This document shows positions 17,831 to 26,154 of a DNA stretch of 64,000 nt, one piece after another. Every line of letters begins with the position of its first letter. The first letter of the stretch is position 1. Both the position numbers and the translations under genes were made by a program. The stretch comes from Isoptericola halalbus (GTDB lineage Bacteria > Actinomycetota > Actinomycetes > Actinomycetales > Cellulomonadaceae), in contig VJZX01000014.1 of NCBI GenBank assembly GCA_009663185.1, forward strand, positions 16,583-80,582. Direction: 5' to 3'. The notes below the pieces were generated by a model, which did no database searches, was not told the DNA's origin, and saw only the letters and a list, made by a program, of their open reading frames with translations.

Positions 17831-19357
17831 TCACCCCGCGAGCGTCAGCTCGACCGTGGCGTAGGAGTGCGCGGGCAGCTCGACCTCGAGGCCGCGCTGG
17901 TGCTTGCGCACCGCCTCGAGCACGACCGGAGCGACGGCGTCGGGCCGCTCGGGCGTGTTGTGCGCGTTGAGAGCGTCGGCGCTGAGCACACGGGCGGTGT
18001 GGTCGACGACGTCGCGGCCGCGCAGGTCGAGCACGACGGTGCGCGCCTGCTCGGCGTCCAGGTTGGTGAGCGAGATCAGCGCGGTGTCCCCCTTCGTCGA
18101 CGCCGAGGCCGAGACAAGCGGCAGGTCCGCGCCGTCGACCGGCCGGGTGGGCACACCACCGAGCAGGTGGACGTCGAGCGCGGCGGCGTCGTGGTGCCCG
18201 GCGTTCATCGCGAACACGTGGAACGTGGGCGTGCGCACGAGCGCGTTCGTCTCCGGGTCGGTCAGCAGCATGGCCTGCAGCACGTTGACGGTCTGGGCGA
18301 TGTTGGCCATGACGACGCGGTCGGCGTGCCGGTGGAACGCGTCGAAGTGCACGCTCGCCACCAGGGCGTCGCGCAGCGAGTTCTGCTGGTACAGGAAGCC
18401 CGGGTTGGTGCCCGGCTCGACGTTCCACCACGTGCCCCACTCGTCGACGACCAGGCCCACGCGCTTGGCGGGGTCGTAGCGGTCCATGACCTGCCCGTGC
18501 CGGGTGAGCAGGCGATCCATGAACGCGGCCCGCTCGAGCGCCTTGTACCACTCGTCGGTGGTGAACTCCGTCGCCGAGCCCTTGTCCTGCCACGTGCCGG
18601 TCATCGTGTAGTAGTGCAGCGAGATCCCCTGGAAGGGTCCTGCCTTCCCGTCGCCGTTCTCGAGCGGGTCGAAGGACTTCATGAGGACCTCGGTCCAGTG
18701 CAGGTCGCCGTCGGACGCTCCCGCGGCGATGCGGTAGACCTCGTTGCCCGCATGGTTGCGCACGTACGTCGAGTACTGCCGCGCCAGCGAGGCGAACTGC
18801 TCGACGCGCAGGTTCCCGCCGCAGCCCCAGGCCTCGTTGCCGATGCCGAAGAACGGCACCTTCCACGGCTCGTCGCGGCCGTTGGCCCGGCGCAGGGCCG
18901 CCATCGGGGAGTCGTCAGCGCGGGTGAGGTACTCGATCCACTCACTCATCTCCTGCACGGAGCCCGACCCGACGTTCCCGCTGATGTACGCGTCCGTGCC
19001 GAGCAGCTCGCACAGCGCCATGAACTCGTGCGTGCCGAACGAGTTGTCCTCGACGACGTCTCCCCAGTGGGAGTTGACCATCCGCGGGCGCTCCTCGCGC
19101 GGGCCGATGCCGTCACGCCAGTGGTAGTCGTCCGCGAAGCAGCCGCCGGGCCAGCGCAGGTTCGGGATCTTCAGCTCTCGTAGGGCCTCGACCACGTCGA
19201 GGCGGATGCCGCCTTCGTTGGGGACGTCCGAGTCCTCGCCCACCCAGAAGCCGCCGTAGATGCACCGCCCGAGGTGCTCGGCGAAGTGTCCGTACACGTG
19301 GCGCGAGATGGTGGCGCCGGGAAGGTCGAGGTCGATGACCGCGCGTGTCTCTGTCAT
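17831..19357 (-). CDS. abfA: GH51 alpha-L-arabinofuranosidase, intracellular
   Basis: 508-aa retaining glycosidase that removes terminal L-arabinofuranose from arabinoxylan or arabinan oligosaccharides. There is no signal peptide, so it acts in the cytosol on imported oligosaccharides. The acid/base Glu175 is in GIGNEAWGCGG and the nucleophile Glu306 in LVVDEWGTWW; LRWPGGCFADDYHWRDGIGP is the usual N-terminal GH51 signature, and a C-terminal beta domain ends the protein. The ATG lies 7 nt after a perfect TATACT box, so it is probably leaderless. The divergent LacI gene and the operator over the promoter indicate sugar-induced expression. Confidence 0.93.
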   Translation of the reverse strand: MTETRAVIDLDLPGATISRHVYGHFAEHLGRCIYGGFWVGEDSDVPNEGGIRLDVVEALRELKIPNLRWPGGCFADDYHWRDGIGPREERPRMVNSHWGDVVEDNSFGTHEFMALCELLGTDAYISGNVGSGSVQEMSEWIEYLTRADDSPMAALRRANGRDEPWKVPFFGIGNEAWGCGGNLRVEQFASLARQYSTYVRNHAGNEVYRIAAGASDGDLHWTEVLMKSFDPLENGDGKAGPFQGISLHYYTMTGTWQDKGSATEFTTDEWYKALERAAFMDRLLTRHGQVMDRYDPAKRVGLVVDEWGTWWNVEPGTNPGFLYQQNSLRDALVASVHFDAFHRHADRVVMANIAQTVNVLQAMLLTDPETNALVRTPTFHVFAMNAGHHDAAALDVHLLGGVPTRPVDGADLPLVSASASTKGDTALISLTNLDAEQARTVVLDLRGRDVVDHTARVLSADALNAHNTPERPDAVAPVVLEAVRKHQRGLEVELPAHSYATVELTLAG

Positions 19358-19364
19358 GAGGGGG

Positions 19365-19378
19365 AGTATATCGATAAA
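19365..19378 (-). promoter_or_regulatory. abfA -10 box overlapped by a LacI-type operator
   Basis: On the minus strand, TATACT occupies 19370-19365, 7 nt before the ATG. The near-palindrome TATATCGATAAA (19367-19378, centre ATCGAT) overlaps it and lies 57 nt before the divergent LacI gene. Binding here would block abfA transcription. Confidence 0.6.
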
Positions 19379-19435
19379 CCCCGTGGCGGGTAGAGGGATA
19401 CGGTAGGCCCTGGCAGTCGAGAAGAGGAGGCGCGA

Positions 19436-20458
19436 ATGCCGGTCACGATGAGCGACGTGGCACGCGCCGCCGGCGTCTCCGCCATGACGGTGTCCAACGT
19501 GCTCACCGGGCGCAAGCGGGTCGGTGAGGAGACCCGCCGGCGCGTGCTGACCGCCGTCGACGAGCTCGGCTACGAGCTCAACCTCACCGCGCGCCACCTG
19601 CGCGCGGGCCGCACCGACACGATCGCGCTCGTCGTGCCGGGCTTCCACCACCCGTACTTCGGCGAGCTCGCGGCCCGCATCGCCCGGCGGCTCGAGGTGT
19701 CCGGACGGCACCTCGTCGTCGAGCACGGCGGCGCGAGCCGCGAGGGCGAGCTCGAGGCGCTCTCGCTCGCGCGCCTGCACCTGTACGACGGCGTGCTGCT
19801 GAGCGTCGTCGGCATGACGCACGACGACGTCGCGCACCTGCGCACGGCAGTCCCGGTCGTCCTGCTCGGCGAGCAGCAGATGCCGCAGCGCTACGACCAC
19901 GTGCGGATGGACAACGTCGAGGGCGCCCGGCTGGCCACCGCGCACCTGCTCGCGACGGGCTCCCGGCGCGTCGCCGTCGTCGGCGGCTCACCACGCGACG
20001 CCAACCGAGGGATGCCCGGCATGCGCACGCTCGGCTGGGAGATCGCGCACCGCGACGCCGGCGTGCCGATCGACCCTGCGCTCGTCCCCCCGTCCGGCAC
20101 CGACGGCCCCGCCGACGGGCGTGAGGCCGTGCGCCGGCTCGTGCGGGAGAAGGTGGCGTTCGACGGCGTCCTGGCGCTCACCGACACGCTCGCGACCGGC
20201 GTCCTCGCAGGGCTGGCCGAGGCCGGCCTGCGCGTGCCCGACGACGTCCAGGTGATCGGCTTCGACAACCTCGACGCGTCGGAGTTCCTCGTCCCCCCGC
20301 TGTCGACGGTCGACCCGGGCCACGACGTGATGATCGATCACGCGCTGCGCCTGCTGGACCGGCTCATCGAGCGGCGCGACGGCGACGACGTCACGCCCGA
20401 GCACATCACGGGCCCCGTCTCGCTCGTGCTGCGCGGGACGACGCGCGCCGCGGGCTGA
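19436..20458 (+). CDS. LacI-family transcriptional regulator
   Basis: 340-aa repressor. The N-terminal helix-turn-helix (VTMSDVARAAGVSAMTVSNVLTG, residues 3-25) includes the hinge helix, followed by a ribose-binding-type effector domain (about 60-335) with VALVVPGFHHPYF-like and VIGFDNLDASEFLVPPLSTV blocks. GAGGAGG precedes the ATG. It is divergent from the GH51 gene, with an operator in the shared region, so it probably senses arabinose or arabino-oligosaccharides. Its stop lies in a palindrome shared with the convergent STAS gene. Confidence 0.9.
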   Translation: MPVTMSDVARAAGVSAMTVSNVLTGRKRVGEETRRRVLTAVDELGYELNLTARHLRAGRTDTIALVVPGFHHPYFGELAARIARRLEVSGRHLVVEHGGASREGELEALSLARLHLYDGVLLSVVGMTHDDVAHLRTAVPVVLLGEQQMPQRYDHVRMDNVEGARLATAHLLATGSRRVAVVGGSPRDANRGMPGMRTLGWEIAHRDAGVPIDPALVPPSGTDGPADGREAVRRLVREKVAFDGVLALTDTLATGVLAGLAEAGLRVPDDVQVIGFDNLDASEFLVPPLSTVDPGHDVMIDHALRLLDRLIERRDGDDVTPEHITGPVSLVLRGTTRAAG

Positions 20459-20472
20459 GATCAGCCCGCGGC
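20447..20472. terminator. Palindrome holding both stop codons of two convergent genes
   Basis: Perfect 12-bp arms (GCCGCGGGCTGA / TCAGCCCGCGGC) separated by only GA. The lacI stop (20456-20458) and the STAS-gene stop (20461-20463) are mirror images, so both proteins end in Ala-Ala-Gly. It is probably a bidirectional terminator that is part of the coding ends. Confidence 0.65.
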
Positions 20473-20814
20473 CTCGGTCCAGACGACCGGGATGCGGCCG
20501 CCCATGCCGACCATCTCGAGCACCTCCGTGACGGCCTCCGACGGCTCGAGAAGGCTGACCGGGGCCCCGGTCTCCTGCCCCAGCATGTAGACCTGGAGGA
20601 TGAAGGCGACGCCCGAGGAGTCGATGAAGGTGACGTCCCGCGCGTCGAGCGCGATGGGCAAGGGCGCGGGCCGTGCCGCAAGGCTCGCCATCGCGTCGCT
20701 CGCGGACTCGCGCAGCGCGGCGTCGACCTCGCCCCACAGCGTGAGGTACGTCCCGTCCTGCGCGTGGCGGCAAGAGATCCCCGAACCGGATCCCGTACGT
20801 GTGTCGGTGTCCAT
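20461..20814 (-). CDS. STAS-domain anti-sigma factor antagonist
   Basis: 117-aa single-domain protein of the SpoIIAA/RsbV type. The phosphorylatable serine lies in FIDSSGVAFI (Ser66/Ser67 after Asp65), the site targeted by anti-sigma serine kinases. It would bind an anti-sigma factor when unphosphorylated and free a stress sigma factor. No kinase or sigma gene is adjacent. No ribosome site is evident before the ATG at 20814. The STAS fold is clear; the partner is unknown. Confidence 0.82.
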   Translation of the reverse strand: MDTDTRTGSGSGISCRHAQDGTYLTLWGEVDAALRESASDAMASLAARPAPLPIALDARDVTFIDSSGVAFILQVYMLGQETGAPVSLLEPSEAVTEVLEMVGMGGRIPVVWTEAAG

Positions 20815-20948
20815 CTAGTGCTCTGGCTTCCGTTCAGAGGGTCGCGCCCGTAGACGTGTCTGCCGGTCGCCCTGCCCCCGAAAGCGGCCAGGGCAACGAG
20901 TTTTCCGCTGTCCAGCAGATGTGTCCAGCGGCGGGCCGGAGTGTTCTC

Positions 20949-21428
20949 CTACCCGTCGCTCTCCGGCATGGTCACGTCGGCCAGCTGCGCGGAGAGCACC
21001 CGGACGAGCTCGGCGCCGTCGACGGTGGCCGCGACGCCGTGCGCACCTGCTCCGATCGACACCGTACCCGCTTCTGCGACGCGTGAGTCCGCGACGACGG
21101 GCCAAGCCCCCAGCGACCCGAACGGCGTGATGGCTCCCCGCTCGTAGCCGGTCACCTCGCGCGCCACGTCCTGGTCCGGCATGGACAGCCGGGACACGCC
21201 CAGGAGCGCACGCAGCTTGGGCCACGAGATCGTCCTTCCGCCAGGCACGAGCACGAACAGGAAGTCGTCGTCGGCCCGGCGCACCACGATTGTCTTGAGG
21301 ATCTGCCCGGGCTCGAGCCCTCGCGCGGCGGCGGCCTCCGCGAGCGACCCGACGCGGCCGTGACGCGTGATCCGGAAGCCGATCCCGGACGTCTCGAGCG
21401 CCCCGCGCGCCCGCTCCTCGGGCGTCAT
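20949..21428 (-). CDS. YbaK/EbsC-type aminoacyl-tRNA deacylase
   Basis: 159-aa trans-editing domain protein that hydrolyses mischarged tRNA (classically Cys-tRNAPro). Characteristic segments are ILKTIVVRRADDDFLFVLVPGGRTISWPKL with the catalytic-type lysine, GYERGAITPFGS (GxxGxxxP motif) and the C-terminal VSIGAGAHGVAATVDGAELVRV. The ATG overlaps the DUF2087 stop (ATGA), making it the last gene of a three-gene overlapping run. Confidence 0.85.
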   Translation of the reverse strand: MTPEERARGALETSGIGFRITRHGRVGSLAEAAAARGLEPGQILKTIVVRRADDDFLFVLVPGGRTISWPKLRALLGVSRLSMPDQDVAREVTGYERGAITPFGSLGAWPVVADSRVAEAGTVSIGAGAHGVAATVDGAELVRVLSAQLADVTMPESDG

Positions 21429-21775
21429 GCGTCCTCTTCGTGCTCGTCGTCGAGCATCCTGTCGACGGCCCGCTCGACGGCGGTCTCCGAGTCGTGCTCG
21501 GTGCGCTCGGTGCGCCAGTACTCGGCGCCGTCGCGCGTGCGGCGCACGACGCCGAAGTCGACCATCGCGCGCCGCAGGCCGACCGGGTCGTCCGTGAGCT
21601 CAGCGAGGCGGTCGGTCAGCTCTCGCTCGGTCACGGGCTCGAGCAGCTCCGGCATCGCCTCCGTCGCGAGGTAGCGCAGGAGCGGGATCCTGTCACGCAG
21701 GCGGCGCGGCATCGCCTCCACGCGACCGTCACGCAGGAAGCGGCGCGGGTCCCCAGCAGAGAAGGAGTCGGTCAC
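21425..21775 (-). CDS. DUF2087 domain protein
   Basis: 116-aa small protein matching the DUF2087 pattern: [60 protein letters not shown]. These are winged-helix-like and often lie at the C-terminus of MarR or ArsR-type proteins. The GTG start overlaps the VanY-type gene stop and its own stop overlaps the YbaK gene start. Function unknown. Confidence 0.72.
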   Translation of the reverse strand: MTDSFSAGDPRRFLRDGRVEAMPRRLRDRIPLLRYLATEAMPELLEPVTERELTDRLAELTDDPVGLRRAMVDFGVVRRTRDGAEYWRTERTEHDSETAVERAVDRMLDDEHEEDA

Positions 21776-23493
21776 GCCCCGCCCTCGTCGGCCGTGCTCG
21801 TGGTGTCGGTCGTGGCCTCGGTGTCGTCGCCCTCGGTCGGCTCGGTCGACTCCGACGGCGACGAGGTCGACTCAGGCGCCGACTCGATCGACTCGGTCGA
21901 CTCGGTCGACGGCTCCGACGGCTCCGGCGTCGGCTCGGGCGACGGCTCGGTCGGTTCGGGCGTCGGCGCGGGCGTCGGCTCGGGCGTCGGCTCGGTCGGT
22001 TCCGTGTCGACAGGCTCCGTCGGCGTGGGTTTCGGCGTCGGCGACGCTGACGGCGTCGGCGACGGTGACGTGGAAGGCGTGGGCGACGGCTTCGGTGAGG
22101 GGCTCGGCGACGGGGACGGGCTCGGCGACGGCTTCGGCTCGGGCCTGACCACCGGCTCGGAGGTCACCGGCGTCGGGTCCTCCTCGCTCTCCTGCGGCGC
22201 CGTCGAGCCACCGCCCGTGCTGACGTCGTACGAGGACCACGCGCGGTCCGGGATCGGCCCGCCCGCGAAGAACTCGAAGTGCCACGGCTCGGGCTTCGAC
22301 CCGTCAGGCCGTGCCCACGCCGGGTTGTCCCAGCCGTAGTCGGGGCCGTGCACGCGCAGCCACACATACTCGGCGGATCGTCCCGTCGAGATGGGGTACG
22401 ACAGGTCGACCGCGAGACCCCACCCGTGGTTCGACGTTCCCGGCACGGCCGCGAGGTGCGGCTTGGTCGCCCGCACCGCGACCTGCGCCCCGTACGAGCG
22501 GTAGGAGTCGGTGATCGGGATAGGAACCCCGAACTCGTCCTCGTACGCGTCGCTCAGCTTGGTGAGCTGGTCCGCGGCGTCGCAACGCAGCAGGTGGCCG
22601 GGCGCGAACTCGAGCGGGCACAGCACCGAGGCGGGGATGCGCCCGTTCTGGTAGCCGTCGGTCGTGCCCGCGTACCGCTCGACGACGGAGAGCAGCGACT
22701 CCGTGAGCTCGGCGCGGACCACGCCGACGCCCGGGAGCTCCCCGGCGGGCTGGATGTCGGCGACGAAGGACGCGGAGGCCGGGTTCAGCAGGTTCGCGAG
22801 GCGCGTGGCCGAGACCACGACGTCGTCGAACGTGACGGCCTCGTCGACGTGCTCGTGCGGGTCGACGGCCACGTCCCCGTGCCCTGCCCCGTGCGGGTCG
22901 GTGGCTGCGTGCGGGTCGGTGGCTGCGTGCGGGTCGGCGGGGGTCCCCGCCTCGTCCGCCGGCGACCCACCGCCGTCGGGCACCACGTTCGACACCGTCG
23001 ACGCGTCGCCCACCGGGACGGCGTCGTCGACCTCGTCGACACTCCCGGCGTCGGGCGCGGCGACGACGAGGCCGGGCCGCGGCTCGGTGAGCGCTCGCTG
23101 CTGCGCGACGTAGACGCTCAGGAAGATGCCCAGCTCGGCGGCAGCCTGCTCCATCTCGCTCGTCCGCGGCTGGCCGGCGAGGACGGCCGTACGCTCCGCC
23201 TCTTCGAGGACGTCCATGAGCTGTGCGACCGTCTGGGGGCCTTCGGAGCCCGTCGTGACCGTGCTGCCGACCCGACCGATCGAGGACGGACTCGGGCTCG
23301 CTTCGGAAGGCTCGTCGGCGTACCGGTGCGACGGGAAGTCGTTCCACGGGACGCTCGCGACCGACGTCGCGAGGAAGCCGACGGCAAGGACGACGGACGC
23401 GGCGGCAGAGCCGAGCACCCGCACCACGCCACGGCGTCGCGCTGCGTCGACTTCGGCACAAGCTGCCTGGTCAGCGTCCTCCCGTTGCACCAT
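21772..23493 (-). CDS. Membrane-anchored D-alanyl-D-alanine carboxypeptidase (VanY type) with long Pro/Ser/Thr/Glu tail
   Basis: 573-aa peptidoglycan peptidase. The membrane segment is at about 27-48 ([20 protein letters not shown]). An Asp/His-rich linker holding a short tandem repeat precedes a helical region, then a VanY domain (about 280-415) with zinc ligands in [14 protein letters not shown] (near 354-361) and PWHFEF (near 403). From about 434 to the end it is a low-complexity tail of Ser/Pro then Thr/Glu/Pro repeats that could span or bind the wall. ATG 23493 is chosen because GGGGAGG lies 8 nt upstream; ATG 23535 has no usable site. It is the first gene of an overlapping run with DUF2087 and YbaK. 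Confidence 0.85.
   Translation of the reverse strand: MVQREDADQAACAEVDAARRRGVVRVLGSAAASVVLAVGFLATSVASVPWNDFPSHRYADEPSEASPSPSSIGRVGSTVTTGSEGPQTVAQLMDVLEEAERTAVLAGQPRTSEMEQAAAELGIFLSVYVAQQRALTEPRPGLVVAAPDAGSVDEVDDAVPVGDASTVSNVVPDGGGSPADEAGTPADPHAATDPHAATDPHGAGHGDVAVDPHEHVDEAVTFDDVVVSATRLANLLNPASASFVADIQPAGELPGVGVVRAELTESLLSVVERYAGTTDGYQNGRIPASVLCPLEFAPGHLLRCDAADQLTKLSDAYEDEFGVPIPITDSYRSYGAQVAVRATKPHLAAVPGTSNHGWGLAVDLSYPISTGRSAEYVWLRVHGPDYGWDNPAWARPDGSKPEPWHFEFFAGGPIPDRAWSSYDVSTGGGSTAPQESEEDPTPVTSEPVVRPEPKPSPSPSPSPSPSPKPSPTPSTSPSPTPSASPTPKPTPTEPVDTEPTEPTPEPTPAPTPEPTEPSPEPTPEPSEPSTESTESIESAPESTSSPSESTEPTEGDDTEATTDTTSTADEGGA
22891..22937. repeat. In-gene tandem repeat, 18-nt unit
   Basis: GTGCGGGTCGGTGGCTGC is repeated twice exactly (22891-22908, 22909-22926) and then 11 nt of a third unit follow. 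In the VanY-type gene it encodes [17 protein letters not shown], a likely slippage-variable linker rich in His and Asp. Confidence 0.85.
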
Positions 23494-23704
23494 GACGGTG
23501 TCCTCCCCTGCGTCTGCCGTGCTGCTGTCCCGCATCCTCGCACAGCCGCCTACGTCGGTCTGACGCAGGAGAGTCTCTGCCGGTTCGGGCCTGTGTTGGC
23601 TCCACTGTGCGCCCCGCGGGGTCGGCCCCGCCAGCCCTTGGCAGAAAGTTCACCCGGGCAACACCAGCTCGTGCCGACGGGGGGACAGGGAGGACACTGG
23701 GGCC

Positions 23705-24481
23705 ATGAGCGTCGTCGACCTGAACAGCGACCTGGGCGAGGGGTTCGGCCGCTGGCGCCTCGGCGACGACGAGGCGATGCTGCGCGTCGTCTCGAGCGCC
23801 AACGTGGCGTGCGGCTTCCACGCCGGCGACCCCGCGACGATCCGTCGCACCGTGCGCGTGGCGGTCCAGCGCGGCGTCGCGATCGGGGCCCACGTGGGCT
23901 ACCGCGACCTCGCCGGCTTCGGGCGCCGGCGCATGGACGTGCCGAGCGAGGAGCTGCAGGCCGACGTCGCGTACCAGGTGGGTGCCCTGGCCGGGCTCGC
24001 GGCGGCCGAGGGCGGCCGCGTCAGCTATGTCAAGCCGCACGGCGCGCTGTACAACACGGCGGCCGTGGACGAGCGGGTGGCCGCCGACGTCGCGGCCGCG
24101 GTCGCCGACGTCGACCCGTCGCTCGTGATGCTGGGCCTGCCGTGCAGCCGTGCGCTCGACGCCGCGTCGGCCGCGGGTCTCGCGACGGCCGCCGAGGCGT
24201 TCGCCGACCGCGCCTACGAGGCGGACGGGACGCTGGTGCCGCGGACGCGACCGGGCGCGGTGCTGCACGACCCCGACGAGGTCGCGCGGCGCATGCTGCG
24301 GCTCGCGACCGAGGGCGTGGTCGAGGCGGTCGACGGCAGCCTCGTGCCCGTGCGCGCCGACTCGATCTGCGTGCACGGCGACACGCCCGACGCCGTCGCG
24401 ATGGCCGAACGGGTCCGGGCGGTGCTCACGGCCGCCGGCGTGCGCGTGGCGCCGTTCGCGGGCGCCGGTGCCCGCGGGTGA
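23705..24481 (+). CDS. pxpA: 5-oxoprolinase subunit A (LamB/YcsF family)
   Basis: 258-aa subunit of the bacterial ATP-dependent 5-oxoprolinase PxpABC, which converts 5-oxo-L-proline to L-glutamate. Family motifs are [11 protein letters not shown] at the start, [30 protein letters not shown] and [17 protein letters not shown] lies 12 nt before the ATG. The stop overlaps the GTG start of the fused pxpBC gene by 4 bp, so the complex is made stoichiometrically. Confidence 0.93.
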   Translation: MSVVDLNSDLGEGFGRWRLGDDEAMLRVVSSANVACGFHAGDPATIRRTVRVAVQRGVAIGAHVGYRDLAGFGRRRMDVPSEELQADVAYQVGALAGLAAAEGGRVSYVKPHGALYNTAAVDERVAADVAAAVADVDPSLVMLGLPCSRALDAASAAGLATAAEAFADRAYEADGTLVPRTRPGAVLHDPDEVARRMLRLATEGVVEAVDGSLVPVRADSICVHGDTPDAVAMAERVRAVLTAAGVRVAPFAGAGARG

Positions 24482-26145
24482 CCGTGCGGGTCCGCGCCGC
24501 GCGCGACGACGCGCTGCTCGTCGAGCTCGGCTCGCTCGACGAGGCGGTGGCGCTCGCGGCGTCGCTGCGCGCCGAGCCGCTGCGTGGGGTCAGCGAGGTG
24601 GTCCCCGGGGCGCGGACGCTGCTCGTGCCGTTCGACCCGTGGACGACGACGGCCTCGGCGCTCGCCGACGAGCTGCGGTCCCGCCCACGGGCCAGCGCCG
24701 AGCGGGCGGGCTCCCGCGACGTCGAGATCCCCACCGTGTACGACGGCGAGGACCTGGCGTCCGTGGCGGACCTGCTGGGGTGGAGCGCCGAGGAGCTCGT
24801 CCGGCGGCACACCGGGGCGCGGTTCACGGTCGGGTTCGTGGGCTTCGCCCCCGGGTTCGCGTACCTGGTGGGCGATGACGAGGCGCTCGTGGTGCCGCGC
24901 CGCGCGACCCCGCGCATGCGCGTGCCCGCCGGGGCGGTGGCCATGGCCGGCCCGTACAGCGGCGTGTACCCACGCGAGAGCCCGGGCGGGTGGCAGCTCG
25001 TGGGGCGTACCGACGTCGCGGTGTGGGACGTCGACCGCGACCCGCCCGCGATCTGGCAGCCCGGCGACCGCGTGCGGTTCGTCGCGGTGCGCGCGGAGGC
25101 GTCGGCGCCCGATGAGGTCGGTGATCCGTCGCCGCATCGGCGACCCGGGACGCCGACCTCACGACGGATCACCGACCCGGTGACGACGCCGCCCGCGCTC
25201 GAGGTCGTCAGCCCCGGCCTGCAGGCGCTCGTCGAGGACCTGGGCCGCCCGGGGCACGCGGCGATGGGCGTCTCGACGTCGGGCGCGGTCGACGCGCGCA
25301 GCCTGCGCGCGGCGAACCGCGCCGTCGGGAACCCGGTCGGCACTGCCACGATCGAGGCCACTGGCGGCGGGCTCCGGCTGCGGGCGCACGGGCACGTCGT
25401 CGTCGCCGCGGCCGGCGCGCTCGTCCCGCTCACCGTGCACCCGTCCGCCGGCGAGCGGTGGCGCGCCCCGCTCGCGCGGCCGGTCGCGCTGGCCCACGGC
25501 GACGAGCTCGAGCTCGGCCCGCCCGAGCGCGGCGTACGCACCTACGTCGCGGTGCGCGGCGGGCTCGACGTGCCCGAGGTGCTCGGGTCGCGATCGAGCG
25601 ACGTGCTCGCCGGTCTCGGCCCTCCACCCCTGCGCCCGGGCACCTTCTTGCGTTGTGAGCGGAGTATTGGCCCAGGTTCGAACGCACAACAGGGCCAATA
25701 CTCCGCTCACAGCGTGGGGGTCGTCGACGTCGGGGACGTCGGGGCGCGCGACCCCGGGTCGCTCCCGGCGCCGGGGGACGTCGTCGAGCTGCGCGTGGTG
25801 CTCGGCCCGCGCGACGAGTGGTTCGACGACGCCGCACTCGACCTCCTCGCGGAGCAGGAGTGGGAGGTCACGGACCGGTCGAACCGCGTGGGCCTGCGGC
25901 TCGCGGGGGTCGAGCCACTGCGGCGCGCGGCCGCGTTCGTCGATGCCGAGCTGCCCAGCGAGGGCTGTGTGACCGGCGCGCTGCAGGTGCCGCCCGACGG
26001 CCAGCCCGTGCTCTTCCTCGCCGACCATCCGCTCACCGGCGGGTACCCGGTGGTCGGTGCGGTCCAGGCCTCCGACGTGGGCCTGGCCGGGCAGCTGCCG
26101 CCCGGCGCCCTGGTCCGCTTCGTCCCCTCCGCGTTGCTCGCGTAG
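24478..26145 (+). CDS. pxpBC: Fused 5-oxoprolinase subunits B and C
   Basis: 555-aa fusion. Residues 1 to about 205 are PxpB (KipI-like, with [15 protein letters not shown] and [21 protein letters not shown]). Residues about 235-555 are PxpC (KipA/biotin-dependent carboxyltransferase-like, with [40 protein letters not shown] and VLGPRDEWF). With PxpA it hydrolyses 5-oxoproline using ATP. The GTG start overlaps the pxpA stop. Two large inverted repeats are read through in frame, one in the B/C linker (about 213-233) and one in a PxpC loop (about 392-413). The stop TAG is part of the hutG -10 box. Confidence 0.9.
   Translation: MTVRVRAARDDALLVELGSLDEAVALAASLRAEPLRGVSEVVPGARTLLVPFDPWTTTASALADELRSRPRASAERAGSRDVEIPTVYDGEDLASVADLLGWSAEELVRRHTGARFTVGFVGFAPGFAYLVGDDEALVVPRRATPRMRVPAGAVAMAGPYSGVYPRESPGGWQLVGRTDVAVWDVDRDPPAIWQPGDRVRFVAVRAEASAPDEVGDPSPHRRPGTPTSRRITDPVTTPPALEVVSPGLQALVEDLGRPGHAAMGVSTSGAVDARSLRAANRAVGNPVGTATIEATGGGLRLRAHGHVVVAAAGALVPLTVHPSAGERWRAPLARPVALAHGDELELGPPERGVRTYVAVRGGLDVPEVLGSRSSDVLAGLGPPPLRPGTFLRCERSIGPGSNAQQGQYSAHSVGVVDVGDVGARDPGSLPAPGDVVELRVVLGPRDEWFDDAALDLLAEQEWEVTDRSNRVGLRLAGVEPLRRAAAFVDAELPSEGCVTGALQVPPDGQPVLFLADHPLTGGYPVVGAVQASDVGLAGQLPPGALVRFVPSALLA
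25113..25177. repeat. In-frame palindromic insertion in the PxpB/PxpC linker
   Basis: Perfect 16-bp arms (25116-25131 and 25162-25177; GGTCGGTGATCCGTCG and complement) with a second, competing 9-bp pair TGAGGTCGG/CCGACCTCA (25113-25121, 25153-25161) and a small internal hairpin CGCCG-CAT-CGGCG. It encodes the whole linker between the B and C domains. Confidence 0.85.
25651..25714. repeat. In-frame palindromic insertion in the PxpC domain
   Basis: 23-nt arms (25651-25673 and 25692-25714, one mismatch) around an 18-nt spacer with a TTCGAA centre. It is visibly AT-richer than the surrounding gene. It encodes [20 protein letters not shown] between LRPGTFL and the GVVDVGD block. Confidence 0.9.
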
Positions 26146-26154
26146 CGTCAGCGT
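26143..26154 (+). promoter_or_regulatory. Leaderless -10 box of hutG
   Basis: TAGCGT (26143-26148), whose TAG is also the pxpBC stop codon, is followed by 6 nt and the GTG start of hutG. This allows expression independent of the pxp genes. Confidence 0.45.

Noticed and set aside
22891-22937. Tandem repeat considered as a CRISPR fragment
   Set aside because: There are no spacers, the unit is 18 nt and contiguous, and it encodes a regular PHAATD protein repeat. No cas genes are present.
22279-24477. Long open frame extending pxpBC upstream to 22279
   Set aside because: It runs antisense to the VanY-type gene and through pxpA in another frame, and its translation is Arg/Gly/Pro-rich without domains. 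The GTG at 24478 overlapping the pxpA stop is the natural start.
25653-25664. TTGTGAGCGGAG resembles the start of the E. coli lac operator
   Set aside because: Only 11 bases agree, the site is one arm of a much longer palindrome inside pxpBC, and no lac-type gene is near. Coincidence is more likely than a true operator.
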